Shown here: in pieces, positions 56,252 through 64,000 of the stretch
Layout: each line of letters opens with the position of its first letter
How positions within the stretch are numbered: the first letter of the stretch is position 1
NCBI GenBank assembly: GCA_033558025.1
Contig: JAUCEF010000018.1
Location: forward strand, 1,240,001 to 1,304,000
Direction of reading: 5' to 3'
DNA: 64,000 bases
Origin: Phytophthora sp. 'mugwort'
Taxonomy: Eukaryota; Oomycota; Peronosporomycetes; Peronosporales; Peronosporaceae
Translations under genes and position numbers: made by a program
Notes under the pieces: model-generated
What the model was told of the DNA's origin: nothing
Databases searched by the model: none
What the model saw: only the letters and a program-made list of their open reading frames with translations

Positions 56252-57800
56252 ACGACAGCTTCACCCCAATACGTCTTGGGCAATCCAGCATGTTCCAGCA
56301 TGCAACGCGCACACTCCACCAACGTCCGGTTCATGCGCTCGGCGACTCCGTTCAGCTGAGGCGTGTATGGCGGCGTGAACTTCTGCATGATACCACGGTC
56401 CGCACAGAACTTGGCCATCTCACCCGAAGTGTACTCGCCGCCGTTGTCGCTCCGCAGCATTTTCACGCGCTTGCCAGTCTGGGTCTCAGCTAACGCGACG
56501 AATTGCGCGAACTTGTCGGCCACCTCGGACTTGTTGCGCAGCAAGTACACCACACAGAAGTGCGACTTGTCATCGATAAACGTGACAAAATAGCGCTTGC
56601 CTCCAAAGGTCGGCGTCTGCATGGGACCGCATACATCACTGTGTACGACTTCTAGCACTTGCTTGGCACGGTTTGGCGACGTCTTCATGTAGCTTACTCG
56701 CGTTTGCTTGCCGAGTGAGCATCCGTCGCATAACTCCCACTGCTTCACCGACGCCATATCGATACCAACACCGTAGCCCTTCTTGACGATGGCGTCTAGA
56801 CCGCCATGGCCGATGTGACCAAGTCGAAGGTGCCAGAGGTACGACGTGGTGTCCCCTTGGCGATCCTTCGAACTTGCCGCATTGGCCTCGTCAGGCATCA
56901 TCGGAGTCATGCACAGCTTGAACAGTCCTTTGCCCTCACGAGCGCCGAGCTTCCACTTGAGACTCTTCGTTTCAGCGAAGCACCCGTCGCTCTCGAAGAT
57001 AACTGGCCCGACGTCCTTAGTGAACCGACCAACCGAAAACAGGTTACGCGACAGCTTCGGAATGTGCCACACGTTCGTGAGTACACCCTTCTTCATGCCG
57101 CGCGGGGTCTTCATCGACATCACAATGTCGCCGGTCCCCACAGCCTGAACCACACCGTCGTCCGCGAGATGCACGTCCACCGGAGAGATCTTCTTGTAGT
57201 TCTTCATGTACTCCTTCGAGTACGTCATGTGCTGCGTCGCACCCGAGTCGACCAGCCACACTCCATTCGACTTGGAGGCACCCGTGTTACCACCAACCGA
57301 GAAGAGGAAGTCGCCAGAGTCATCTTCACTCTGCGCGACATTCGCTCGTTGCGGCCTCTGCCGCTCCGCGTTCTCGCGGATTCGCACCGGACACTTGGCG
57401 ATCCAATGTCCGTGCTCGCCACAGTAGTGACAGGCACTAGTCTTCTGCGCCTGCCGACCCTTGCGCTTGTTGTCGCTTGTCATGAACGCTTGACCTTGAC
57501 CGTGCGCGGTGCCGTCCGTACCGCCACCTTGTTCCTTGCGCTTCATGTCCTCATGCAGCAGCCGAGACGTCACGAGTTCCCACGACAGTGAGTCGGCTCT
57601 CGACTCCAACGCCGTGATCAGGAACTGGTACGACTCGCTCAGACTTCCCAAAAGCGTGATCACCAAGTCGTCCTCGCTGACCGGAGCGCCCACTGCGTCG
57701 AGCTGCTCCGCCAGCGTCTTGATCTTGTTGATGTGCTCCAGCACATCATCACCTTCGTCCATCATGAGCGTGAAGAAACGCCGACGAAGAAAGAGCTTGT
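56252..57800 (-). pseudogene. Second copy of B1 gag-protease-integrase part, cut by an A insertion
   Basis: Repeats the outer B1 sequence from the integrase core up to Gag NK (of NKLFLRRRFF). Broken at CTTGT (57796-57800) by the plus-strand A LTR. The first 115 or so codons of gag, the primer site and LTR should lie right of the A array, beyond the window. The 3' end of the frame reads into the LTR at 56251 and ends VVKETSRPAAVYR. Confidence 0.9.
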
Positions 57801-58143
57801 TATTGAGGGTTGCCAGGTTTTGGTACTGTGTACCAGTAACCGGTTAACCCGAACCGGTCCAACACGATCCCGCGATGTTTACGGTACGTTGTTTACGCAA
57901 CCGATGATTAGACGAGTAGGATGATTGGACGAGTGCGGAGTGTTGGTGATTGCATGCACCAAATGATTGGATGCAGGGCTGCATATCTATGTGGTAGACT
58001 AGGTAGTGTAAGCTCCGATAAATCAATCACTTTCGAATCTTCCTTCTTCAGCTCAAGTGGTCTTCACTCCGGTCCCCGCACCCAAGTGCAGAACTCCCTC
58101 CGCTCAACCCAAGCCTCGCTTCAAGACCTCAACACCTTTATCA
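57801..58143 (+). repeat. 5' LTR of the intact A element, 343 bp
   Basis: TATTGAGGG...CCTTTATCA. Contains the short inverted repeat GGTAC-TGT-GTACC (57822-57834), the palindrome AACCGGTT (57839-57846) and an initiator-like TCACTTT at 58027-58033. Differs from the next LTR at one base (C at 57953, G at 62348). Confidence 0.94.
58027..58043 (+). promoter_or_regulatory. Putative initiator in the A LTR
   Basis: TCACTTTCGAATCTTCC: the initiator half fits TCANTYY, but the flanking half is a weak match to CAWTTTNYY. It sits in AAATCAATCACTTT, a 14-nt string shared with the B LTR. A start here would leave about 115 nt of LTR before the primer site. Confidence 0.4.
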
Positions 58144-58159
58144 GGTTATGAGCCCAAGC
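58144..58159 (+). promoter_or_regulatory. Primer binding site, half-tRNA type, containing the Gag ATG (A)
   Basis: GGTTATGAGCCCAAGC directly after the LTR, the same 16 bases as in family B. Complementary to the anticodon arm of initiator tRNA-Met. The ATG at 58148-58150 starts the 1346-codon frame. Confidence 0.8.
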
Positions 58160-61100
58160 ACCATGTCCTCTGCCCAAGACGTCTCGACCAAGGTCTCCAT
58201 CGACAAGTTCAACGGAGACAACTACGCGACGTGGAACCGCTACATGCGTGGCGTGTTCCTGACCAAGTCGACGTGGCATGTGGTGAATCGGGAAACGTCT
58301 CCATCCTTTACGGACTCCCGGGCCAAGGACGAGTATGTCAAGTCGAGCAACATCGCTTTTGGACTGATGTTGCTTCACATGGACGCCGACTACCATCATG
58401 TGGTCGATGACTGCGAGGAAGCATGGATCGCGTGGACGCGCTTGAAGACGCTGTACGGTGGATCGCAGAAGGCTGGTCGCATCTACCTGAAGCGACAGCT
58501 CTTCAGCATGGAGATGTCGGAAGGCGGCAATGTGTTGCATCATTGCAATGATGTCCTGAACATCAGCGCCAAGCTCAGCAGCATCGGCGCCAAGATGGAG
58601 GACGAGGACGTGGCGATCTGCTTGCTGCGCAGTCTCCCCAAGAGCTACGAGAACGTCGTGCTGAACTTGGAGATGAGCAATGCAGAGCTGCGGTCGCAAG
58701 ACGTTGTGAAGGTGCTCACGAACGAGCACATCAAGCGACAAGGCGAGAAGACGGCGACGGTGAAGACTGAGAACGCGGCCAAGGCGTTCAACACCGACCG
58801 TGAGCCTCGCCAATGCACGTACTGCGGAAAATTGGGGCATGTCATTGACAAGTGCTGGACCAAGCAGAAGGACGAGAACAGAGGGCCAAGACGCGGCGGC
58901 AACGGCCGTGGACGCGGGGCCAACAACATCCAGTGGAGAAACGACAGCGACGGCTACGACAACGACTACGATCGAGTGGCGTTCGCGGTTTCCCTGGAAT
59001 GTGGAGTTTCGACGGACAAGAATGTGTCCGGGATGTGGGCGGTCGACAGCGGTGCCACGCACCATATTTGCAACGACAAGTCCAAGTTCGCCAATTTAAT
59101 CGAGCGAAGTGAAGGCGAACTTTCGGTGGCCGATGGCAACAAGGCTGCCATCAAGGGTGTGGGGACCATCGTGGAAAGAGTGGTCCTGCCTAACGGCGAC
59201 GAGCGCGAGATCGAGATCAAGAACGCGCTTTACGTGCCAAATATGAGCAAGAATCTGCTTTCAGTGCCGCAGATAAACAAAAGTGACAAGTTCCAAGTGG
59301 TATTTGACGGCACTGAGATGCACGTTTCGCGCAAGGACTCGAATCAAGTGGTGGCGACGGCGGATCTCGTGGACGGACTCTACTGGCTTCGCACACCCCA
59401 GCGATCGGCAAATGCGGCGACAAGTGGAAGGACGGTCGATTTGCACGCGCGTATGGGTCACGCTCCAGTCGAGGTTCTTCGCAAGATGGTCGACACCAAG
59501 ATGATCAAGGACGCGAAAGCACCTTCCAAGTCGAGTGGACCAAGTGTGTGTCGTGGTTGCCAGCAAGGCAAAATGGTCCAAAAACCATTCCCAAGCAACC
59601 GTGACAAGCGTCGCTACGACACATTTGAGTTGCTCCACTTCGACATCTGCGGACCCATGGAGGAAAACTCGCTTGGCGGCAGCAAGTACCTGCTCCTGAT
59701 CGTGGACGAAGCCAGCGGATGCATGAAGGGTTTCTGTCTGCGTGCCAAGTCGGAAAGTGAAGACTGCATCAAGACATACATCATGAAGGTGCAGACGCAG
59801 TTCGGCAAGAAGGTCAAGTTTGTGCGGCACGACGGAGCTCGTGAGTTTGCGACTAACTCGCTCAAGGATTTTTACGAAGACGAAGGCATCGAGCAGCAAA
59901 CCACGGTTCCGTACGCGCACCAGACCAACGGCACGGCAGAGCGAGCCATCCGAACTATCGTCACGATCGGCCGCAGCATGCTGCACCACGCCAAGCTGGA
60001 CAAGTGTTTCTGGGCTGAGGCGGCGATGACGGCCATCTATGTGAAGAACCGCCTGCCGTCACCCAAGATCGAGCACAAGACTCCGTTCGAGATCGTCTAC
60101 AAGTCCAAGCCGAGTGTGAAGCACATGCGTGTTTTCGGCTGTCGGACGTACATCCTGACTCCGAAGGAGAAGCGACTCAAGTGGGATCCCAAGGCTCGCG
60201 CCGGATTGTTTCTGGGTTACGAAGAAGTGTCCAAGGCGTATCGACTTTATGACATCGAGGCGGGGCAGGTGGTCATCAGTCGCGATGTCAACTTCGATGA
60301 ATCAACCTTTGAATTTTCACCGTCGATTTCTGATGAAGATGTCGACGACCTGGACTTCGACTCGCTCGACATCGACGATGATGGTCCGCGCCAGACGGAG
60401 TACAAACAGGCAGGGAAGCGCAAGAGCCGCCCGAGTGACGAAGATGAAGCTGCCAGAAGACCGCGCGCTGTGCGTCATCGACCTGGACTGGAAGAAGCAA
60501 GTGCACCGAACGACTCCCCTTCGCACCGAACAGACGCAGATGAAGAAGAAAAGTCTGGAGACCAAGATGAAGAATCGACTCCATCTGTGTTTTGGCGTGC
60601 AAGTGCCAACGCGGTCGAAGCAGCCGTGGACTTATCGGAGCCGTCGACATTCCAAGAAGCGGTCAACGGCCCGGACCAATTGCACTGGCGCAAGGCGATT
60701 CGTGCTGAGTTAAAGTCGATGCGACTTCGTGGTGTGTTTCGTGCTGCCAAGTTGCCCAGCGGACAAAGCGCCATCGGTACCAAGTGGGTGTTCAAGATTA
60801 AGCGCAAAGCCGACGGATCGATCGAGAAATACAAGGCGCGCCTGGTGGCCAAGGGGTTCAAGCAAAAGTACGGCATCGACTACACGGAGACGTTCTCGCC
60901 CGTGGTCAAGTACGTGACGCTGCGCATGGTCATCGCGATTGCCAAGTATTTTGACTGGCCCCTCGACCAACTCGACGTGGTAACGGCATTTCTGTACGGC
61001 GTCATGAAGGAGTTGGTGTTCTGCGTGGTTCCTGAAGGCGTCGAGCTGGATGGTGATTTCGACTGCCTGGAATTGGTGAAGGCGATTTACGGTCTCAAGC

Positions 61101-62188
61101 AAGCTTCGCGCGTATGGAACGAGACCTTCGACGAATTCGTGTGTTCTATCGGTTTTCAAGTTTCAGCCTTCGACCCGTGCCTCTACATCAAGGTTGTCGA
61201 TGGCCACTGTGTGCTCGTGCTGGTCTACGTGGACGATGTGTTGGTCACCGGAAGTTCACCCGAGCTGATCTCACGCACGAAGAACGACCTCAAGACACGC
61301 TTCGAAATGACTGACAGTGGCAAGTGTGTGTTCGTCCTTGGAATCGAGCTGGTGGATGGCCCGGACGGCAGCGTGACGATGTGCCAGCGGCGTTATGTGG
61401 ATGATATCCTGAAGCGTTTCGGTATGGACGAATGCAAGGCTGTGGTGAGTCCGGTAGACATGAGCACTCGACTGGTTCCAAGTGACGCAGCGACCAAGGT
61501 GAACGCTCCGTTTCGCGAAGCTGTGGGTGCCCTCATGCACTTGATGACTGCTACTCGACCGGATATCGCGTACGCAGTAGGCTATGTATCGCGCTTCATG
61601 GAGAACCCCCAAGAGGAACACTGGGTTGCGGTCAAGCGCATTTTTCGCTATCTACAAGGCACCAAGACGCATGGAATCTGTTTCAAGCCAGGCAACAAGA
61701 TCGACTTTCGTGGGTATTCGGATGCGGACTGGGCTGGCGACCTCGCGGACCGCAAGTCGACTTCCGGCTACACGTTCATGCTGATGGGTGCGCCAGTGAG
61801 CTGGGGAAGCAAGAAGCAGTCAAGTGTTTCGCTGTCTACGAGCGAGGCGGAATACATCGCGCTCAGTCTGGCGATCCAAGAAGGCAAGTGGATTCATCGC
61901 CTGCTATGCGAGATTTTGGCGGCTGCCAACGAGACTGGACCCGAGCTCAAGATCCGCGAAGACAACCAGTCGTGCATCAAGATGACGAAGAACCCAGTGA
62001 ACCATGGTCGCGCCAAGCACATCGACATCAAGTACCATCACATCCGTGATGAGGTCAAGCGCGGCGAAGTCAAGCTCGAGTACTGCGAGACTTCTATCAT
62101 GCTGGCGGACATCATGACCAAGGCACTGCCAGGACCGCGCCACACGGATCTGACGGCGTCCCTCGGAATCCACGCGTGTTCGCATTGA
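58148..62188 (+). CDS. Ty1/copia Gag-Pol polyprotein, family A, intact
   Basis: 1346 residues in one frame from the ATG in the primer site. Order: Gag (about 1-220; [13 protein letters not shown] near the N-terminus), [18 protein letters not shown] (223-236), an Arg/Gly-rich stretch, protease DSGATHH (Asp300), GAG-pre-integrase ([14 protein letters not shown]). Integrase has Asp499 (FDICGPM), Asp562 (RHDGAREF) and Glu598 ([10 protein letters not shown]), again DD35E. Then an acidic linker with a basic patch GKRKSRP near 755-761 that could act in nuclear import, RT with YVDD at 1027-1030, and RNase H with SDADWAGD (Asp1192) and EDNQSC. The stop TGA overlaps the polypurine tract, 7 nt before the LTR. 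It has none of the lesions seen in the other A copies (Trp43 present, no linker deletion), so it is the best candidate source of A enzymes. Confidence 0.96.
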   Translation: MSPSTMSSAQDVSTKVSIDKFNGDNYATWNRYMRGVFLTKSTWHVVNRETSPSFTDSRAKDEYVKSSNIAFGLMLLHMDADYHHVVDDCEEAWIAWTRLKTLYGGSQKAGRIYLKRQLFSMEMSEGGNVLHHCNDVLNISAKLSSIGAKMEDEDVAICLLRSLPKSYENVVLNLEMSNAELRSQDVVKVLTNEHIKRQGEKTATVKTENAAKAFNTDREPRQCTYCGKLGHVIDKCWTKQKDENRGPRRGGNGRGRGANNIQWRNDSDGYDNDYDRVAFAVSLECGVSTDKNVSGMWAVDSGATHHICNDKSKFANLIERSEGELSVADGNKAAIKGVGTIVERVVLPNGDEREIEIKNALYVPNMSKNLLSVPQINKSDKFQVVFDGTEMHVSRKDSNQVVATADLVDGLYWLRTPQRSANAATSGRTVDLHARMGHAPVEVLRKMVDTKMIKDAKAPSKSSGPSVCRGCQQGKMVQKPFPSNRDKRRYDTFELLHFDICGPMEENSLGGSKYLLLIVDEASGCMKGFCLRAKSESEDCIKTYIMKVQTQFGKKVKFVRHDGAREFATNSLKDFYEDEGIEQQTTVPYAHQTNGTAERAIRTIVTIGRSMLHHAKLDKCFWAEAAMTAIYVKNRLPSPKIEHKTPFEIVYKSKPSVKHMRVFGCRTYILTPKEKRLKWDPKARAGLFLGYEEVSKAYRLYDIEAGQVVISRDVNFDESTFEFSPSISDEDVDDLDFDSLDIDDDGPRQTEYKQAGKRKSRPSDEDEAARRPRAVRHRPGLEEASAPNDSPSHRTDADEEEKSGDQDEESTPSVFWRASANAVEAAVDLSEPSTFQEAVNGPDQLHWRKAIRAELKSMRLRGVFRAAKLPSGQSAIGTKWVFKIKRKADGSIEKYKARLVAKGFKQKYGIDYTETFSPVVKYVTLRMVIAIAKYFDWPLDQLDVVTAFLYGVMKELVFCVVPEGVELDGDFDCLELVKAIYGLKQASRVWNETFDEFVCSIGFQVSAFDPCLYIKVVDGHCVLVLVYVDDVLVTGSSPELISRTKNDLKTRFEMTDSGKCVFVLGIELVDGPDGSVTMCQRRYVDDILKRFGMDECKAVVSPVDMSTRLVPSDAATKVNAPFREAVGALMHLMTATRPDIAYAVGYVSRFMENPQEEHWVAVKRIFRYLQGTKTHGICFKPGNKIDFRGYSDADWAGDLADRKSTSGYTFMLMGAPVSWGSKKQSSVSLSTSEAEYIALSLAIQEGKWIHRLLCEILAAANETGPELKIREDNQSCIKMTKNPVNHGRAKHIDIKYHHIRDEVKRGEVKLEYCETSIMLADIMTKALPGPRHTDLTASLGIHACSH

Positions 62189-62195
62189 GGGGGCG
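62187..62195 (+). promoter_or_regulatory. Polypurine tract of the A element
   Basis: GAGGGGGCG, overlapping the pol stop codon by two bases and ending directly at the 3' LTR. Expected primer for plus-strand DNA. Confidence 0.7.
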
Positions 62196-62538
62196 TATTG
62201 AGGGTTGCCAGGTTTTGGTACTGTGTACCAGTAACCGGTTAACCCGAACCGGTCCAACACGATCCCGCGATGTTTACGGTACGTTGTTTACGCAACCGAT
62301 GATTAGACGAGTAGGATGATTGGACGAGTGCGGAGTGTTGGTGATTGGATGCACCAAATGATTGGATGCAGGGCTGCATATCTATGTGGTAGACTAGGTA
62401 GTGTAAGCTCCGATAAATCAATCACTTTCGAATCTTCCTTCTTCAGCTCAAGTGGTCTTCACTCCGGTCCCCGCACCCAAGTGCAGAACTCCCTCCGCTC
62501 AACCCAAGCCTCGCTTCAAGACCTCAACACCTTTATCA
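62196..62538 (+). repeat. Family A LTR shared by two plus-strand units, 343 bp
   Basis: It is the 3' LTR of the intact element and the 5' LTR of the following unit. One base differs from the LTR at 57801. Confidence 0.94.
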
Positions 62539-62542
62539 GGTT

Positions 62543-64000
62543 ATGAGCCCAAGCACCATGTCCTCTGCCCAAGACGTCTCGACCAAGGTCTCCATCGACA
62601 AGTTCAACGGAGACAACTACGCGACGTGGAACCGCTACATGCGTGGCGTGTTCCTGACCAAGTCGACGTGGCATGTGGTGAATCGGGAAACGTCTCCATC
62701 CTTTACGGACTCCCGGGCCAAGGACGAGTATGTCAAGTCGAGCAACATCGCTTTTGGACTGATGTTGCTTCACATGGACGCCGACTACCATCATGTGGTC
62801 GATGACTGCGAGGAAGCATGGATCGCGTGGACGCGCTTGAAGACGCTGTACGGTGGATCGCAGAAGGCTGGTCGCATCTACCTGAAGCGACAGCTCTTCA
62901 GCATGGAGATGTCGGAAGGCGGCAATGTGTTGCATCATTGCAATGATGTCCTGAACATCAGCGCCAAGCTCAGCAGCATCGGCGCCAAGATGGAGGACGA
63001 GGACGTGGCGATCTGCTTGCTGCGCAGTCTCCCCAAGAGCTACGAGAACGTCGTGCTGAACTTGGAGATGAGCAATGCAGAGCTGCGGTCGCAAGACGTT
63101 GTGAAGGTGCTCACGAACGAGCACATCAAGCGACAAGGCGAGAAGACGGCGACGGTGAAGACTGAGAACGCGGCCAAGGCGTTCAACACCGACCGTGAGC
63201 CTCGCCAATGCACGTACTGCGGAAAATTGGGGCATGTCATTGACAAGTGCTGGACCAAGCAGAAGGACGAGAACAGAGGGCCAAGACGCGGCGGCAACGG
63301 CCGTGGACGCGGGGCCAACAACATCCAGTGGAGAAACGACAGCGACGGCTACGACAACGACTACGATCGAGTGGCGTTCGCGGTTTCCCTGGAATGTGGA
63401 GTTTCGACGGACAAGAATGTGTCCGGGATGTGGGCGGTCGACAGCGGTGCCACGCACCATATTTGCAACGACAAGTCCAAGTTCGCCAATTTAATCGAGC
63501 GAAGTGAAGGCGAACTTTCGGTGGCCGATGGCAACAAGGCTGCCATCAAGGGTGTGGGGACCATCGTGGAAAGAGTGGTCCTGCCTAACGGCGACGAGCG
63601 CGAGATCGAGATCAAGAACGCGCTTTACGTGCCAAATATGAGCAAGAATCTGCTTTCAGTGCCGCAGATAAACAAAAGTGACAAGTTCCAAGTGGTATTT
63701 GACGGCACTGAGATGCACGTTTCGCGCAAGGACTCGAATCAAGTGGTGGCGACGGCGGATCTCGTGGACGGACTCTACTGGCTTCGCACACCCCAGCGAT
63801 CGGCAAATGCGGCGACAAGTGGAAGGACGGTCGATTTGCACGCGCGTATGGGTCACGCTCCAGTCGAGGTTCTTCGCAAGATGGTCGACACCAAGATGAT
63901 CAAGGACGCGAAAGCACCTTCCAAGTCGAGTGGACCAAGTGTGTGTCGTGGTTGCCAGCAAGGCAAAATGGTCCAAAAACCATTCCCAAGCAACCGTGAC
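62543..64000 (+). CDS. Family A Gag-Pol, second tandem unit, cut by window end
   Basis: Starts at the ATG in the primer site (62543) and repeats the intact copy through Gag, CCHC, protease (DSGATHH) and the GAG-pre-integrase region (CRGCQQGK) to the window end, with no difference seen over 1458 bases. Whether it is intact to its 3' LTR cannot be seen. Identity this high suggests a very recent duplication or a repeat-induced assembly error. Confidence 0.9.
   Translation, partial: MSPSTMSSAQDVSTKVSIDKFNGDNYATWNRYMRGVFLTKSTWHVVNRETSPSFTDSRAKDEYVKSSNIAFGLMLLHMDADYHHVVDDCEEAWIAWTRLKTLYGGSQKAGRIYLKRQLFSMEMSEGGNVLHHCNDVLNISAKLSSIGAKMEDEDVAICLLRSLPKSYENVVLNLEMSNAELRSQDVVKVLTNEHIKRQGEKTATVKTENAAKAFNTDREPRQCTYCGKLGHVIDKCWTKQKDENRGPRRGGNGRGRGANNIQWRNDSDGYDNDYDRVAFAVSLECGVSTDKNVSGMWAVDSGATHHICNDKSKFANLIERSEGELSVADGNKAAIKGVGTIVERVVLPNGDEREIEIKNALYVPNMSKNLLSVPQINKSDKFQVVFDGTEMHVSRKDSNQVVATADLVDGLYWLRTPQRSANAATSGRTVDLHARMGHAPVEVLRKMVDTKMIKDAKAPSKSSGPSVCRGCQQGKMVQKPFPSNRD

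Larger units (their letters stand above)
53987..57800 (-). repeat. 2265-bp tandem duplication of a B1 5' part plus LTR
   Basis: The block 53987-56251 (ACGAC, integrase core to gag, primer site, LTR) is followed at 56252 by a second copy starting again with ACGAC, cut at 57800 by a family A LTR. The two copies look identical over the shared length. Unequal crossing-over between the LTRs at 53633 and 55898 in sister chromatids would give this. Confidence 0.88.
57801..64000 (+). mobile_element. Tandem family A array with intact first unit, runs off the window
   Basis: LTR (57801-58143), complete internal region (58144-62195), shared LTR (62196-62538), and a second internal region from 62539 that repeats the first with period 4395 and no difference seen up to 64000. 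Inserted in B1 gag at CTTGT. This is the third A array in the window with a shared LTR. Confidence 0.92.

Noticed and set aside
58121..59065. Long antisense frame (314 codons) opposite family A gag, repeated at 62516-63460
   Set aside because: It mirrors the sense Gag frame in GC-rich DNA, has low-complexity His/Val/Leu-rich content, and recurs wherever A gag occurs; no independent support.
1..64000. CRISPR array or phage-like repeat system suggested by the many direct repeats
   Set aside because: The repeats are 313-354 bp LTRs and coding blocks, not short repeats with unique spacers, and the proteins are copia Gag-Pol.

Overview
The whole window is built from two related families of Ty1/copia LTR retrotransposons. 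I see no host gene, rRNA, tRNA, CRISPR array or bacterial feature. I call the families A and B. A has a 339-350 bp LTR with ends TATTG...TATCA and a single Gag-Pol frame of about 1346 codons. B has an LTR of 354 bp, or 313 bp in the B2 subtype, with ends TGTTG...CTTTT and a single frame of about 1376 codons. Both encode Gag with a CCHC knuckle, aspartic protease, DD35E integrase, YVDD reverse transcriptase and RNase H, in copia order (integrase before RT). The organism is a eukaryote. An oomycete (Phytophthora-like) is my best guess, because the B LTR carries a 17-nt match to the oomycete initiator plus flanking promoter element. That is inference; no database search was possible. Layout from left to right: (1) 1-5997 is a head-to-tail A1 array on the minus strand, sharing LTRs. 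(2) 5998-8226 is an inverted A fragment with its 3' LTR, and 8227-9396 is the other half of the same site in the opposite orientation. (3) 9397-46409 is a staircase of LTR insertions: each element is cut part-way by the next and almost none is resumed inside the window. The exception there is a complete A element at 28731-33464 with target duplication GCATC. A second A tandem array lies at 16881-25862. (4) 44470-56251 is a clean Russian doll: an intact B2 element (46410-51127, duplication GGCAT) inside a B1 element (44470-53986, duplication ACGAC) inside another B1 (41936-56251). A 2265-bp tandem duplication follows. (5) 57801-64000 is an intact A element on the plus strand followed, across a shared LTR, by a second apparently identical unit that runs off the window. 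Two copies look competent: A at 57801-62538 (1346-codon frame, LTRs differing at one position by eye) and B2 at 46410-51127 (1376-codon frame, LTRs identical by eye). The rest are interrupted, frameshifted or mosaic. In both families the primer binding site starts directly after the LTR and contains the Gag start codon. It is complementary to the anticodon region of initiator tRNA-Met, which implies half-tRNA priming. Main caveat: a locus of near-identical repeats is where assemblies fail, so the one-sided junctions, inversions and tandem units need long-read confirmation.
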